DNA of 20,128 nucleotides from a bacterium (GTDB lineage: Bacteria; Hydrogenedentota; Hydrogenedentia; Hydrogenedentiales; SLHB01). Numbering within the stretch: position 1 is the stretch's first letter; each line of letters starts with the position of its first letter. A program made the translations under genes and the position numbers. Below, in pieces: positions 6,847 to 14,454 of the stretch. Below the pieces are notes generated by a model. That model did not search any database, was not told the origin of the DNA, and was given only the letters and a program-made list of their open reading frames with translations. The stretch covers positions 1 to 20,128 of the forward strand of contig JAAEQP010001752.1 of NCBI GenBank assembly GCA_024231375.1. The letters run 5' to 3'.

Positions 6847-8073
6847 ATGAAGTCGACGGACGGCAAAGCAGAGGGGCAAGGCCGGGACGTGACACGGCGT
6901 GATTTCTTGCGTGTGGGGGCTGCCGGTGGCGCGGCCCTTGGCGTGGCCGCGGTGGCGCAACGTGCCATGGCCGCGGAAGCGCCATGGGAACAGCGGTCTG
7001 ACAAGAAGATTCGTATCGGCGTGGTCGGCGGCGGGTTCGGCCTATCCTTCCATTGGAACGAACACCCCAACTGCATCGTGGAGGCCGTGAGCGACCTCAT
7101 CCCCGACCGGCGCGACCGGCTCATGAAGAAGTACGAGTGCGAGAAGTCCTATGAGTCGCTGGAGGAGTTGATTCTGGACCCGAACATTGACGCAGTGGCG
7201 GTGTTCACGGGTGCGCCGGACCATGCGCGGCACGTGATGGCCTGCATGGAACACGGGAAGCACGCGATCAGCGCCGTGCCGACGTGTTGTTGCCTCGAGG
7301 ACGCCGCGCGCATGAAAGAGGTGAAGGAGCGCACGGGCCTCACCTACATGATGGCGGAGACCAGCTACTACCGGTGGGAGACCATCACGGCGCGGCGCTT
7401 GGTGGAGGACGGCGTTCTGGGCGAACTCGTGTACTCGGAAGCCGAGTACTATCACCCGGGTATTGGCGCGGCGAAAGACCATCTTTCCATGCGCTACGGC
7501 CGCCGCACCTGGCGCTATGGGTTCCCGCCCATGTTCTACCCGACCCACAGCACCGCGTTTCTAGTCGGCGTCACGGGCGAACGTCTCGAAAAAGTCTCGT
7601 GCATCGGCACCGCGTACGCGGACCCCGCGTGGTCGAGCAACATCTACAGCAATCCTTTCGCCAACAACATGGCCATGTTCGTCACAGACAAGGGGCATCC
7701 ATTCCGATGCAACGTGGGGTGGGACGTGTTCGCCCACGGCGAACGGGCCCAGTGGTTCGGCCGTGACGGGGCCATGTACATGCCCAACTCGGGCGGCATG
7801 GGGTTCTCCATCCGCTTGGCCGGTGAGACCACGACGGTCATGCCGGACTACTGGCACATGCTGCCCGAACCCATGCGACACGACTCGGGGCATGGTAAAT
7901 CCCACCCGTACCTGTCGAACGAATTCATCATGGCCCTGGTGGAAGAGCGGGCCCCGGCCATCGACCTGTACGAAGCCCTTGCTTACACCGTGCCGGGGTT
8001 GGTGGCCCATGAATCGGCGCTCAAGGGCGGCGAACAATTGGACATACCGTCCTTCGACTTGGCCCAGGCCTAA
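6847..8073 (+). CDS. Tat-exported Gfo/Idh/MocA-family oxidoreductase with altered EKP motif
   Basis: This is a 408-residue member of the NAD(P)-dependent Gfo/Idh/MocA family, whose members oxidise or rearrange sugars and cyclitols. GAGGAG lies 8 nt before ATG 6847. The N-terminus has a twin-arginine signal: TRRDFLRVGAAGG (16-28), then a hydrophobic stretch and probable cleavage after AMA (40-42), so a cofactor-loaded enzyme would be exported folded. The Rossmann fold opens with IGVVGGGFG (57-65). DAVAVFTGAPDHARHV (115-130) is the expected 'vd.v.i.tp...H' strand. The block that normally reads EKP is HAISAVPTCCCLEDA (139-153), so the catalytic Lys is missing and three cysteines follow. YPTHST (231-236) occupies the usual 'G.H..D' area. 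A ConA-repeat gene follows after 20 nt. Similar VP-type members seem to exist in PVC bacteria, but I know of no assigned reaction. Confidence 0.85.
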   Translation: MKSTDGKAEGQGRDVTRRDFLRVGAAGGAALGVAAVAQRAMAAEAPWEQRSDKKIRIGVVGGGFGLSFHWNEHPNCIVEAVSDLIPDRRDRLMKKYECEKSYESLEELILDPNIDAVAVFTGAPDHARHVMACMEHGKHAISAVPTCCCLEDAARMKEVKERTGLTYMMAETSYYRWETITARRLVEDGVLGELVYSEAEYYHPGIGAAKDHLSMRYGRRTWRYGFPPMFYPTHSTAFLVGVTGERLEKVSCIGTAYADPAWSSNIYSNPFANNMAMFVTDKGHPFRCNVGWDVFAHGERAQWFGRDGAMYMPNSGGMGFSIRLAGETTTVMPDYWHMLPEPMRHDSGHGKSHPYLSNEFIMALVEERAPAIDLYEALAYTVPGLVAHESALKGGEQLDIPSFDLAQA

Positions 8074-8093
8074 GGCGCGGAAGGAACGTGGAC

Positions 8094-9791
8094 ATGATTG
8101 CGAAACGAATGTTTGCTCGCGCGTCGACCTTGACTGTCGCTCTCCTGGCCGCGGCCACCTGCGGCGCGATTGCGCCGGAGTGGGTGGCCGAAGGTGCAGG
8201 ACAATGGGCTGATCTGGGAGAAGGCGCGTTGCGCCAGGGCGCGCCCGATGGAGTTGCGTCGTTGGTGCGGGGCGTGCCACACACGGGCGGTGCGTGGCGC
8301 GCGTTGGTTGAACCGGCGCTCCGAGCTGAATCGGCCGGAATTCAGTTCGGTTCGACGCCGGATCGCTGGTCGTATCGTCTCCTACTCGGCGGCACGCCCG
8401 GCGTGGGCGGACTGCGTCTCATCGACGAGGCAGGCGCCGTGGTGTGGCAAGATAAGTATGCGCCCTGGACGTATTACACGCCCTATGTGCTGGAGGGCAT
8501 CGTGGAGAAGGGGCGCGTGCGGGTCGAGATGTTCGCGTGGGATGGGAAGACACTGGTGGCCCAGAGCGACTGGATCGACGCGCCCAAGGCGAAGACGGAC
8601 GACCCTGGCGTCGCGGGCTTCTGCACTGAGAATGGGGTGGCGCGCTTCTACCGCTGGGAATCGGCCGATGCAGCGCTTTCGCCTATCGTGCCGGATTCAC
8701 CGTCGAAACTTCGGCTCATCACGGACGACCACAGCGAATGGCGCGTGGTGGGCGACGGCGACTGGAAATGGACTACGGCCGAGCACAAGGTGTTGCGTCA
8801 AGGCGCGAAGACGCCCCGGTCCACGGCTATCAATACGGCGCTTGGCGGCACGGAAGGCACATGGCGATGCCGGGTGCAGGTTGACCCCGAAACGGGCGGT
8901 TCCGGGATGACGGTGCTGTGCAGCGAGGACTTGAAGCAAGGGCTCCTAATATGGCTCGGGGGGACGTACGGCGCGGGGGGCCTGATGCTGTACCGGCTGC
9001 CGCTTGGGAACCTCTGGAGCAGCCCCCAGGACAAGTGGCACTACAACACGGAGTACGTCCTGGAGGCGGTGGTCGCGGACGGCACGATCACGGCGCGGAT
9101 GCTGGAAGCCGACGGGACGACCGTCATCGCCGAGAGTCCTCCGACCGCGCTCACTGACGAGGAGAAAGGGCGCGTCGGCTATGTGGGATTCCAGACCTGG
9201 AAGGGCACGGCGTCGTTCTGGGGATTCTCCGAGGGCACGCAAGGCGATGTGGAACCCGCCGCGGCTGGTGAAGAGGTCGCTGCTTCAGCGCTGGGTAGCG
9301 CGTGGAGCGAACAGGGCGGAGCGTGGGCTTGGGCCAGCGACGCGAAGGAGATCGTTACCGCGTCGGCGGGCGAAGGCGAGGCGCTGGCGCTTAACACCGA
9401 GGTCCGTGGATCGCGGTCCGTGTTCCGTTGCCGCGTGACGCCTGGGGATGGCACAACGGCTCTGGCCCTCTTGTTCCAGGTGAGCGAGGATCTTGGGCAG
9501 GGTTTCGAATGCCGGTTCGAGAAGGGCGTGTCGCTACGGGCCATGGATGGCCGCGTGCTGTGGGATGAGCCGGCGTTCGTCTGGGAATCGGGTACGCCCT
9601 ACGTGATTGAAGGCGTGGTGATCACGGACCGTGTAGCGGTGCGCATTCTGGACGGCGACGGCACGCTGATCGCCGGGTCGGAGGACCGCTACGTGTCCGA
9701 CACGAACAACGCCCGCGAAGGCGCGATGGGGTTTCGCGTGACCAACGGTTCGGCGAAGTTCGGCCCGTGGTCGGTGGAACCATCCGAATAG
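8094..9791 (+). CDS. Secreted protein with three tandem lectin-like (ConA-like) modules
   Basis: The 565-residue protein has GGAAGGA 8 nt upstream of ATG 8094; a GTG at 8088 is less well placed. A signal peptide ends near Ala27 (AIA^PEW). The mature protein consists of three copies of a module of roughly 150-165 residues: about 29-190, 216-379 and 403-560. Each starts with a W-rich strand pair (GQWADLGEGALRQGA / GDWKWTTAEHKVLRQGA / GAWAWASDAKEIVTAS). Each then has a central block (YVLEGIV, YVLEAVV, YVIEGVV at 131, 321 and 503) and a 'dg.tl.a.s' strand, and ends with a short aromatic strand (ARFYRWE, ASFWGFS, AKFGPWS). The pattern fits LamG/DUF1080-type jelly rolls, so carbohydrate binding is plausible but unproven. 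No catalytic residues are evident. It lies 20 nt after the Gfo/Idh gene and 27 nt before the PQQ gene, so cotranscription is likely. Confidence 0.75.
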   Translation: MIAKRMFARASTLTVALLAAATCGAIAPEWVAEGAGQWADLGEGALRQGAPDGVASLVRGVPHTGGAWRALVEPALRAESAGIQFGSTPDRWSYRLLLGGTPGVGGLRLIDEAGAVVWQDKYAPWTYYTPYVLEGIVEKGRVRVEMFAWDGKTLVAQSDWIDAPKAKTDDPGVAGFCTENGVARFYRWESADAALSPIVPDSPSKLRLITDDHSEWRVVGDGDWKWTTAEHKVLRQGAKTPRSTAINTALGGTEGTWRCRVQVDPETGGSGMTVLCSEDLKQGLLIWLGGTYGAGGLMLYRLPLGNLWSSPQDKWHYNTEYVLEAVVADGTITARMLEADGTTVIAESPPTALTDEEKGRVGYVGFQTWKGTASFWGFSEGTQGDVEPAAAGEEVAASALGSAWSEQGGAWAWASDAKEIVTASAGEGEALALNTEVRGSRSVFRCRVTPGDGTTALALLFQVSEDLGQGFECRFEKGVSLRAMDGRVLWDEPAFVWESGTPYVIEGVVITDRVAVRILDGDGTLIAGSEDRYVSDTNNAREGAMGFRVTNGSAKFGPWSVEPSE

Positions 9792-9818
9792 CCAATCCAA
9801 AAATCATTGAGGTGATTC

Positions 9819-12818
9819 ATGCGAAAGCCGATTCTTCCCGTCCCCGTGGTGATGGGAGGACTTCTGTTCGTCTTCCTTTCCACGTGGAGCGCGCGTTCGC
9901 ACGGGGATGACTGGCCCATGTGGCGGTGCGACGCGGGACGGACGGCTGTGTCCGCGGAGGCGTTGCCCGACCCGATCCGTCTTCAGTGGAAGCGCGTCCT
10001 TGGTCCCGTGAAACCCGCGTTTCGGAGTCCACGACTCCAGTTCGATGGCGGGTACGAACCCGTCATCGCGGGCAAGCGCCTGTTCCTCGCCCTTCCGAAC
10101 ACGGACGCCGTGTGCGCGTTCGATACCGACACGGGGCAAGAGGTCTGGCGGTTCTATACGGGCGGTCCGGTGCGGCTTGCGCCGGCGGTGTGGCAAGGCA
10201 GGGTGTACTTCGGTTCCGACGACGGTCACGTGTACTGCCTGGACGCGGAGACCGGCGCGCTGGTCTGGCGGTTCCGGGCAGTACCCTCAAATCGCAAGGT
10301 GCTCGGGAATGGCCGCCTCATTTCGTTGTGGCCTGTGCGCGGCGGCGTGGTGGTGGCGGACGGGAGGGTGTATTTCGCCGCGGGCGTATGGCCGTTTGAA
10401 GGCGTGTTCGTCTATGCGCTGGACGCTGAGACGGGCGACGTGGTCTGGTTGAATGACCGTGTCGGCTACCTGTACGGCACTCATCCCCACGGCGCGCAAG
10501 GTCTGGGCGGTGTCACGCCCCAAGGCTATCTGGTGGTGAACGGTGACGAACTGGTGGCGCCTTGTGGCACGGGCACGCCAGCGGTCTTCGACCGCGGTAC
10601 CGGGCACCTGAAGTCCTTCGAACTTCCCGCTCCCGGGAGAGTACCCGGCGGGTGGTTCGCGGCCACAGACACGCCCGAAGCGCGCGACGTGCGTCGGGGC
10701 AAGGTGATGATGGACAGCGACATCAACCAGGGCCACCACGAGGACACGTGGCACACGGGGCCCGGATCGCCGGGGATCCGATCTCGCATCACGGTGGGCG
10801 GCAAGGTCATCGAGTTTGCGACGGAATTTGAGGGCGTGGACGGCGAGGTCTATTCGTTGGCGGCGGGGGACGGCAAACTGTTCGTCGTGTCGCGCGAAGG
10901 GACCGTGTACTGCTTCGGGAAGGATACGGGCGCGGCGAGGACCCTCCAAGATGAGCGTGCGGTCCTCGAATCGCGCGACGACGAATGGACCCAGCACGCC
11001 GCCGTGGCGATCGAACAGTGCGGTACGCGCCATGGTCATGCCGTGGTCATGGGGGTGACTCACGGCCGGCTCGTGGAGGAACTGGTTCGTCAGTCGTCGA
11101 TGCACGTCATCGCACTTGCGGTAACGGACGAAGCAGTGGACGCGCTGCGGCTGCGGTTCGACCGCGTCGGAATCTACGGCGACCGGGTGGCCGTAGAGAA
11201 GGGGCGCCTCGCGGACTTCGGGTTGCCGCCCTATACGTTCCGGCTTGTGGTGGCGGAAGCGATTGACGCAGCGGGGCTCGCAGATGGACCGGCCTTTGTG
11301 GAGCATCTGTACGAGTGCCTTCGTCCCTATGGCGGGATGGCCTGCCTGAACCTGAGCGCCGACCAGCAGGACTTGGTCCTGTCGTGGGTGGACGCGGCGA
11401 ATCTGGAATCCGCCCGATGTGTGATTGACGGCGCCTGGCTCGTGTTGATGCGCGAAGGGCCGTTGCCGGGCTCGGTCGACTATGTGGGCACTTGGTCGTC
11501 GCCGGACGAGCGCGTCCGTGCGCCCCTTGGGATTCTGTGGTTCGACGACGCCATCATGCGCCACAAACGCGCGCCTCAGCCGCACGTGGTCAACGGCGTG
11601 ATGGTTTCGCAGGATAAGGACTGGGTTTCAACCGAGAAGATGAAGATGGGGTCGGTGATTCGCGCCCAAGAGCCGGGCACGAGCCAGTACTACCTCAAAC
11701 CGCCCGAGTTCGTGGACGTGTACACGGGTCGTTTGATGGACGAAGAGGAAGCGGCCGGGCAGTTGGGCGATGTGGACCTCGCAGTGCCGGGCCCTGAAGA
11801 GCGGCCTCCCTATCATTACCGGCCACCCTATGTACACGAGTTTCTGAAGGAGAACGAAGCGAAAGGCTTCAAGCGTGGCGTGTATCCGTTTCTGCAAGAG
11901 GCGGCGAAGGGCGAGATGGTCAACCCCATGACCGGGCTGACCGAACCCCGCCGGTTTGTGAAGAGCTACGGCTGCGACGGCGGCAACGACTACGGGTATC
12001 TCTTCGCCATGCGGTCCGCCACGGCCGCGGTGTACGACAAACGCATCGAGAGCGGCACCATCAATCTCAGCGGACCGCGCTCGGGATGCACCAACAGCAT
12101 CATTCCCGCGAACGGCGTCCTGAACATGCCCTACTTCTACGACGCGTGCTCGTGCGCCTACCCGCTACCGGTGGGCGCGGCACTGGTCAGCATGCCTCAG
12201 GAGTATGAACAGTGGACCGCGTGGGGCGCGGGACCCGCCGGACCGGTTCGGCGGGTCGGGGTCAATCTTGGCGCTCCCGGCGACCGGGTGACGCCCGCCG
12301 GCACGCTGTGGCTCGATCATCCCAGTGTCGGCGGCCCCTCTCCGGAATTGGCGGTCGTTACTGTGCCTCCCGAGGCGGCCTACCACTACCGGCACTCGGT
12401 CTGGATGCGCGGGGGCGAGGGCTGGCCGTGGGTATGTGCGTCGGACGCGGTCGGGCTCAGCGAGCTGCGAATCACGGGTCTCGTGTCGGGCGCCTACACT
12501 GTCAGGCTGTACTTCGCCGAGATGGACGACCTGAAACCCGGGGAACGTGTGTTCGACGTGAGTCTTCAGGGCGAGACCGTCGTGGAAGGGCTGGACCTTG
12601 TGCAGGCGGTGGGCAGTCCCACGGTGGGGGTGATGAAGGAATTCCCGGGCGTCGTTTCGGACGGGGCTTTGGTGGTCGGATTGACCGCCGACAAGGGGGC
12701 GACTCTCCTGTCGGGGATTGAGATTGTGCTGGCCGGGCTTGAATTGGACCCAGTGCCCACGGTGACGCCGCGCCCACGGACGGAACTGCTTTCGACGAAC
12801 ATGGAGGCATCGCAATGA
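9819..12818 (+). CDS. Exported PQQ-like beta-propeller / methyltransferase-like / malectin-like protein
   Basis: This 999-residue protein starts at ATG 9819 (GAGGTGA upstream) with a signal peptide ending near Gly29 (SHG^DDW). DDWPMWRCDAGRTAVS (30-45) is the usual entry to PVC-type PQQ-propeller proteins. PQQ-like blades include VCAFDTDTGQEVW (98-110), VYCLDAETGALVW (138-150), VYALDAETGDVVW (198-210) and VYCFGKDTGA (363-372). Residues about 395-555 look like a class I SAM-methyltransferase fold (AVVMGVTHGRLVEELVRQS, then LVVAEA and CLRPYGGMACLNLS). However, motif I is GVTHG instead of GxGxG, and the acidic SAM-ribose ligand is not obvious. A later propeller part carries RSGCTNSIIPANGVLNMPYF and Cys777/Cys779. 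Residues about 885-973 form a malectin-like module (YTVRLYFAEMDD, ERVFDVSLQGE, SGIEIVLAG). Similar composite proteins occur in planctomycetes. The role is unknown; extracytoplasmic binding or scaffolding fits. Confidence 0.85.
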   Translation: MRKPILPVPVVMGGLLFVFLSTWSARSHGDDWPMWRCDAGRTAVSAEALPDPIRLQWKRVLGPVKPAFRSPRLQFDGGYEPVIAGKRLFLALPNTDAVCAFDTDTGQEVWRFYTGGPVRLAPAVWQGRVYFGSDDGHVYCLDAETGALVWRFRAVPSNRKVLGNGRLISLWPVRGGVVVADGRVYFAAGVWPFEGVFVYALDAETGDVVWLNDRVGYLYGTHPHGAQGLGGVTPQGYLVVNGDELVAPCGTGTPAVFDRGTGHLKSFELPAPGRVPGGWFAATDTPEARDVRRGKVMMDSDINQGHHEDTWHTGPGSPGIRSRITVGGKVIEFATEFEGVDGEVYSLAAGDGKLFVVSREGTVYCFGKDTGAARTLQDERAVLESRDDEWTQHAAVAIEQCGTRHGHAVVMGVTHGRLVEELVRQSSMHVIALAVTDEAVDALRLRFDRVGIYGDRVAVEKGRLADFGLPPYTFRLVVAEAIDAAGLADGPAFVEHLYECLRPYGGMACLNLSADQQDLVLSWVDAANLESARCVIDGAWLVLMREGPLPGSVDYVGTWSSPDERVRAPLGILWFDDAIMRHKRAPQPHVVNGVMVSQDKDWVSTEKMKMGSVIRAQEPGTSQYYLKPPEFVDVYTGRLMDEEEAAGQLGDVDLAVPGPEERPPYHYRPPYVHEFLKENEAKGFKRGVYPFLQEAAKGEMVNPMTGLTEPRRFVKSYGCDGGNDYGYLFAMRSATAAVYDKRIESGTINLSGPRSGCTNSIIPANGVLNMPYFYDACSCAYPLPVGAALVSMPQEYEQWTAWGAGPAGPVRRVGVNLGAPGDRVTPAGTLWLDHPSVGGPSPELAVVTVPPEAAYHYRHSVWMRGGEGWPWVCASDAVGLSELRITGLVSGAYTVRLYFAEMDDLKPGERVFDVSLQGETVVEGLDLVQAVGSPTVGVMKEFPGVVSDGALVVGLTADKGATLLSGIEIVLAGLELDPVPTVTPRPRTELLSTNMEASQ

Positions 12819-13681
12819 CCAACGAACTCGCTCTGGCGACCGCGCTGGTGTTGATGGCGGCCCTCGGGCATGCAGCCCTGTGCCATGCAGGCGAGGAATC
12901 GGCCCCGGCCCGCCCGGTCCGGCTGGCCCTCATGCAGACGGTACCCGAGAAGTGGAACCTGGACGCCAATTTCGAGGTGTTTCTCACGCTTCTGGAGGGG
13001 GCCGCGGCCCACAAACCCGACTTCTTCATTACGCCCGAGGGATGGCTGGACGGATACGCCGCACCCGACAAGGCGTCCACGCCCGAACGCATCCTAGGCG
13101 TGGCGCAGGATCTCGATACAAGCCCTTACCTCCAGCGGGTGGCGGAAGAGGCCAAGGACCGCGGTCTGTACATCTGTTTCGGGTTCACTTCGCTTGAGGA
13201 CGGCAAGGCCTACAACGCGGCGGGGCTGTGGGGGCCCGATGGGAAGCGTATCGGCGTCTACCACAAGACCCACATTCAGACCCACGACGTGCAGTACGCG
13301 CCCGGCGAGGGGCTGCCCGTGTGGCCGACCGACCACGGTCCCGTCGGCATCATGATCTGCGCCGACCGGCGGTGGCCGGAAACGGCGCGTACGCTCCGGT
13401 TGCAGGGGGCGCGTCTCATCCTGAACCCGACGTACGGGTTCTACAACGACATGAACACGGCCATGATGCGGACCCGCGCGTACGAGAACCAGTGCTTCGT
13501 CGCGTTTACGCACCCCCAACTGGGGTTGGTTACGGACCCGAAGGGGCGCATCGCGGGCCGCCGCCACGAAGAGCCGGGTGTTCTGATTTGCGATATCGAT
13601 CTGGCGCGGGCCAAGGACGACAACCACCTGCGCGATCGGCGCCCCGAACTGTACGATATCCTGACCCAACCGAAACGCTAA
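12815..13681 (+). CDS. Secreted carbon-nitrogen hydrolase (nitrilase superfamily)
   Basis: The 288-residue enzyme starts at ATG 12815, overlapping the previous stop codon by 4 nt (ATGA), with GGAGG 7 nt upstream, which implies translational coupling. A signal peptide covers about 1-25 (ALCHA^GEES). The family's Glu-Lys-Cys triad is complete: Glu75 in ITPEGW, Lys151 in VYHKTHI and Cys182 in MICADRRWPE. The usual start strand (VRLALMQT, 35-42) and the late 'LICDIDLARA' strand (257-266) are present, and the length is normal for a single nitrilase domain. Members hydrolyse nitriles, amides, carbamoyls or ureido groups; which applies here cannot be read. An exported stand-alone nitrilase is unusual, since most are cytoplasmic or membrane-bound as in Lnt. 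The lack of transmembrane segments beyond the signal argues against Lnt. Confidence 0.88.
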   Translation: MTNELALATALVLMAALGHAALCHAGEESAPARPVRLALMQTVPEKWNLDANFEVFLTLLEGAAAHKPDFFITPEGWLDGYAAPDKASTPERILGVAQDLDTSPYLQRVAEEAKDRGLYICFGFTSLEDGKAYNAAGLWGPDGKRIGVYHKTHIQTHDVQYAPGEGLPVWPTDHGPVGIMICADRRWPETARTLRLQGARLILNPTYGFYNDMNTAMMRTRAYENQCFVAFTHPQLGLVTDPKGRIAGRRHEEPGVLICDIDLARAKDDNHLRDRRPELYDILTQPKR

Positions 13682-13713
13682 CTTGAATAGTGCCCATGGG
13701 TTGGGGTAAAAGA

Positions 13714-13742
13714 TTGACAACTCTCGGGGCCTGTGGTAGACT
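13714..13742 (+). promoter_or_regulatory. Strong sigma-70-like promoter for the TIGR04073-HDOD operon
   Basis: A consensus TTGACA (13714-13719) and TAGACT (13737-13742) are separated by 17 nt, leaving about 57 nt from the -10 end to the start codon at 13800. It is the best promoter match in the window and sits immediately after the nitrilase gene, marking a new transcription unit. Confidence 0.7.
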
Positions 13743-13799
13743 GCGTCAAGGTGTACAAGTCTTAGACGAGATCCGTTCTCAGCCAGGGAGGAAAACCCG

Positions 13800-14183
13800 T
13801 TGAGCATGAATAGACGATCCTGGATGGTGGGGGTTGCGATGGCATTGGCCGTATCGCTGCTCCTCCCTTACGTGCCCGCGTCGGCGCAAGGATACGACCC
13901 GGACCAGGAGATCGTGCCTCCGACCGGTGTTGAAATGGCCCTGACGAAGCTGGGCCGCGGCCTTTCGAACATCATGCTGGGGTGGGCCGAGGTCCCTGCC
14001 ACCTTCAACAACAAGATGAAGGAAGGGCGGCCCTTGGCGTATCTCGTGGGTGTGGCGCCGGTTCTGGGGATGGCGCGTGCCTTCCTGCGGACCAGCACGG
14101 GCGTGTACGAAGTGGTCACGTTCCCCAGCTCGGACCGAGAGGTCAACTTCGAACCCATTCTCGAGCCCGGGTACATCTTCTAA
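13800..14183 (+). CDS. Exosortase system-associated protein, TIGR04073 family
   Basis: A 127-residue exported protein. The start is taken as TTG 13800, where GGGAGG lies 8 nt upstream; the in-frame ATG at 13806 would be 14 nt away and remains possible. The signal peptide ends at about Ala29 (ASA^QGYD). The mature protein has the family's hallmark blocks: ALTKLGRGLSNIMLGWAEVP (47-66), a Gly-containing hydrophobic helix (VGVAPVLGMARAF, 83-95), GVYEVVTFPSSD (101-112) and EPILEPGYIF at the C-terminus. TIGR04073 proteins are known mainly from PVC-type genomes that carry exosortase/PEP-CTERM systems. Their molecular role is not established and no exosortase lies in this window. Two more genes follow in the same operon (4 nt gap, then a 4-nt overlap). 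Confidence 0.85.
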   Translation: MSMNRRSWMVGVAMALAVSLLLPYVPASAQGYDPDQEIVPPTGVEMALTKLGRGLSNIMLGWAEVPATFNNKMKEGRPLAYLVGVAPVLGMARAFLRTSTGVYEVVTFPSSDREVNFEPILEPGYIF

Positions 14184-14187
14184 CCCG

Positions 14188-14454
14188 ATGATCGCGTGGG
14201 AGAAACAAGGGGCGGCCGTGGTTGGTCCTGTTGTCACGCGCGATGGCAGGCCGGGCAAAGTCGTTCTTGTCGGTCCCCGGGGCAATCCAAAGGGCGCCAT
14301 GCTGGTGGTGTCCGCGCAAAACGGCGATGCCGTGCAGCCGGTTCCGCTGGCCGATCACCTGAGCGATCTTGAACCGACGGCCTTGCTCGAAGCGTTGTGC
14401 ATGCAGGAACGGGCTTTCGGGGACAGCGGGCTCGAGCCGCCGGAGCTCTCGTGA
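14188..14454 (+). CDS. Small orphan protein of unknown function (88 aa)
   Basis: An open frame from ATG 14188, only 4 nt after the upstream stop, ending in TGA 14452-14454 that overlaps the GTG of the HDOD gene. There is no clear Shine-Dalgarno site; the tight spacing suggests translational coupling. The product begins MIAWEKQGAAVVGPVV and has alternating hydrophobic strands (GKVVLVGPRG, GAMLVVSAQNGD) followed by an amphipathic Leu-rich part (LADHLSDLEPTALLEALCMQ). No signal peptide or membrane segment is visible. I do not recognise a family. The support is its position between two real genes with coupled start and stop codons and its unbroken frame; a longer in-frame reading from 14050 runs through the TIGR04073 gene and is rejected. 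Confidence 0.6.
   Translation: MIAWEKQGAAVVGPVVTRDGRPGKVVLVGPRGNPKGAMLVVSAQNGDAVQPVPLADHLSDLEPTALLEALCMQERAFGDSGLEPPELS

Noticed and set aside
10287..11585. A 432-codon minus-strand open frame inside the PQQ protein gene.
   Set aside because: Arg/His-rich translation without motifs, antisense to conserved PQQ blades.
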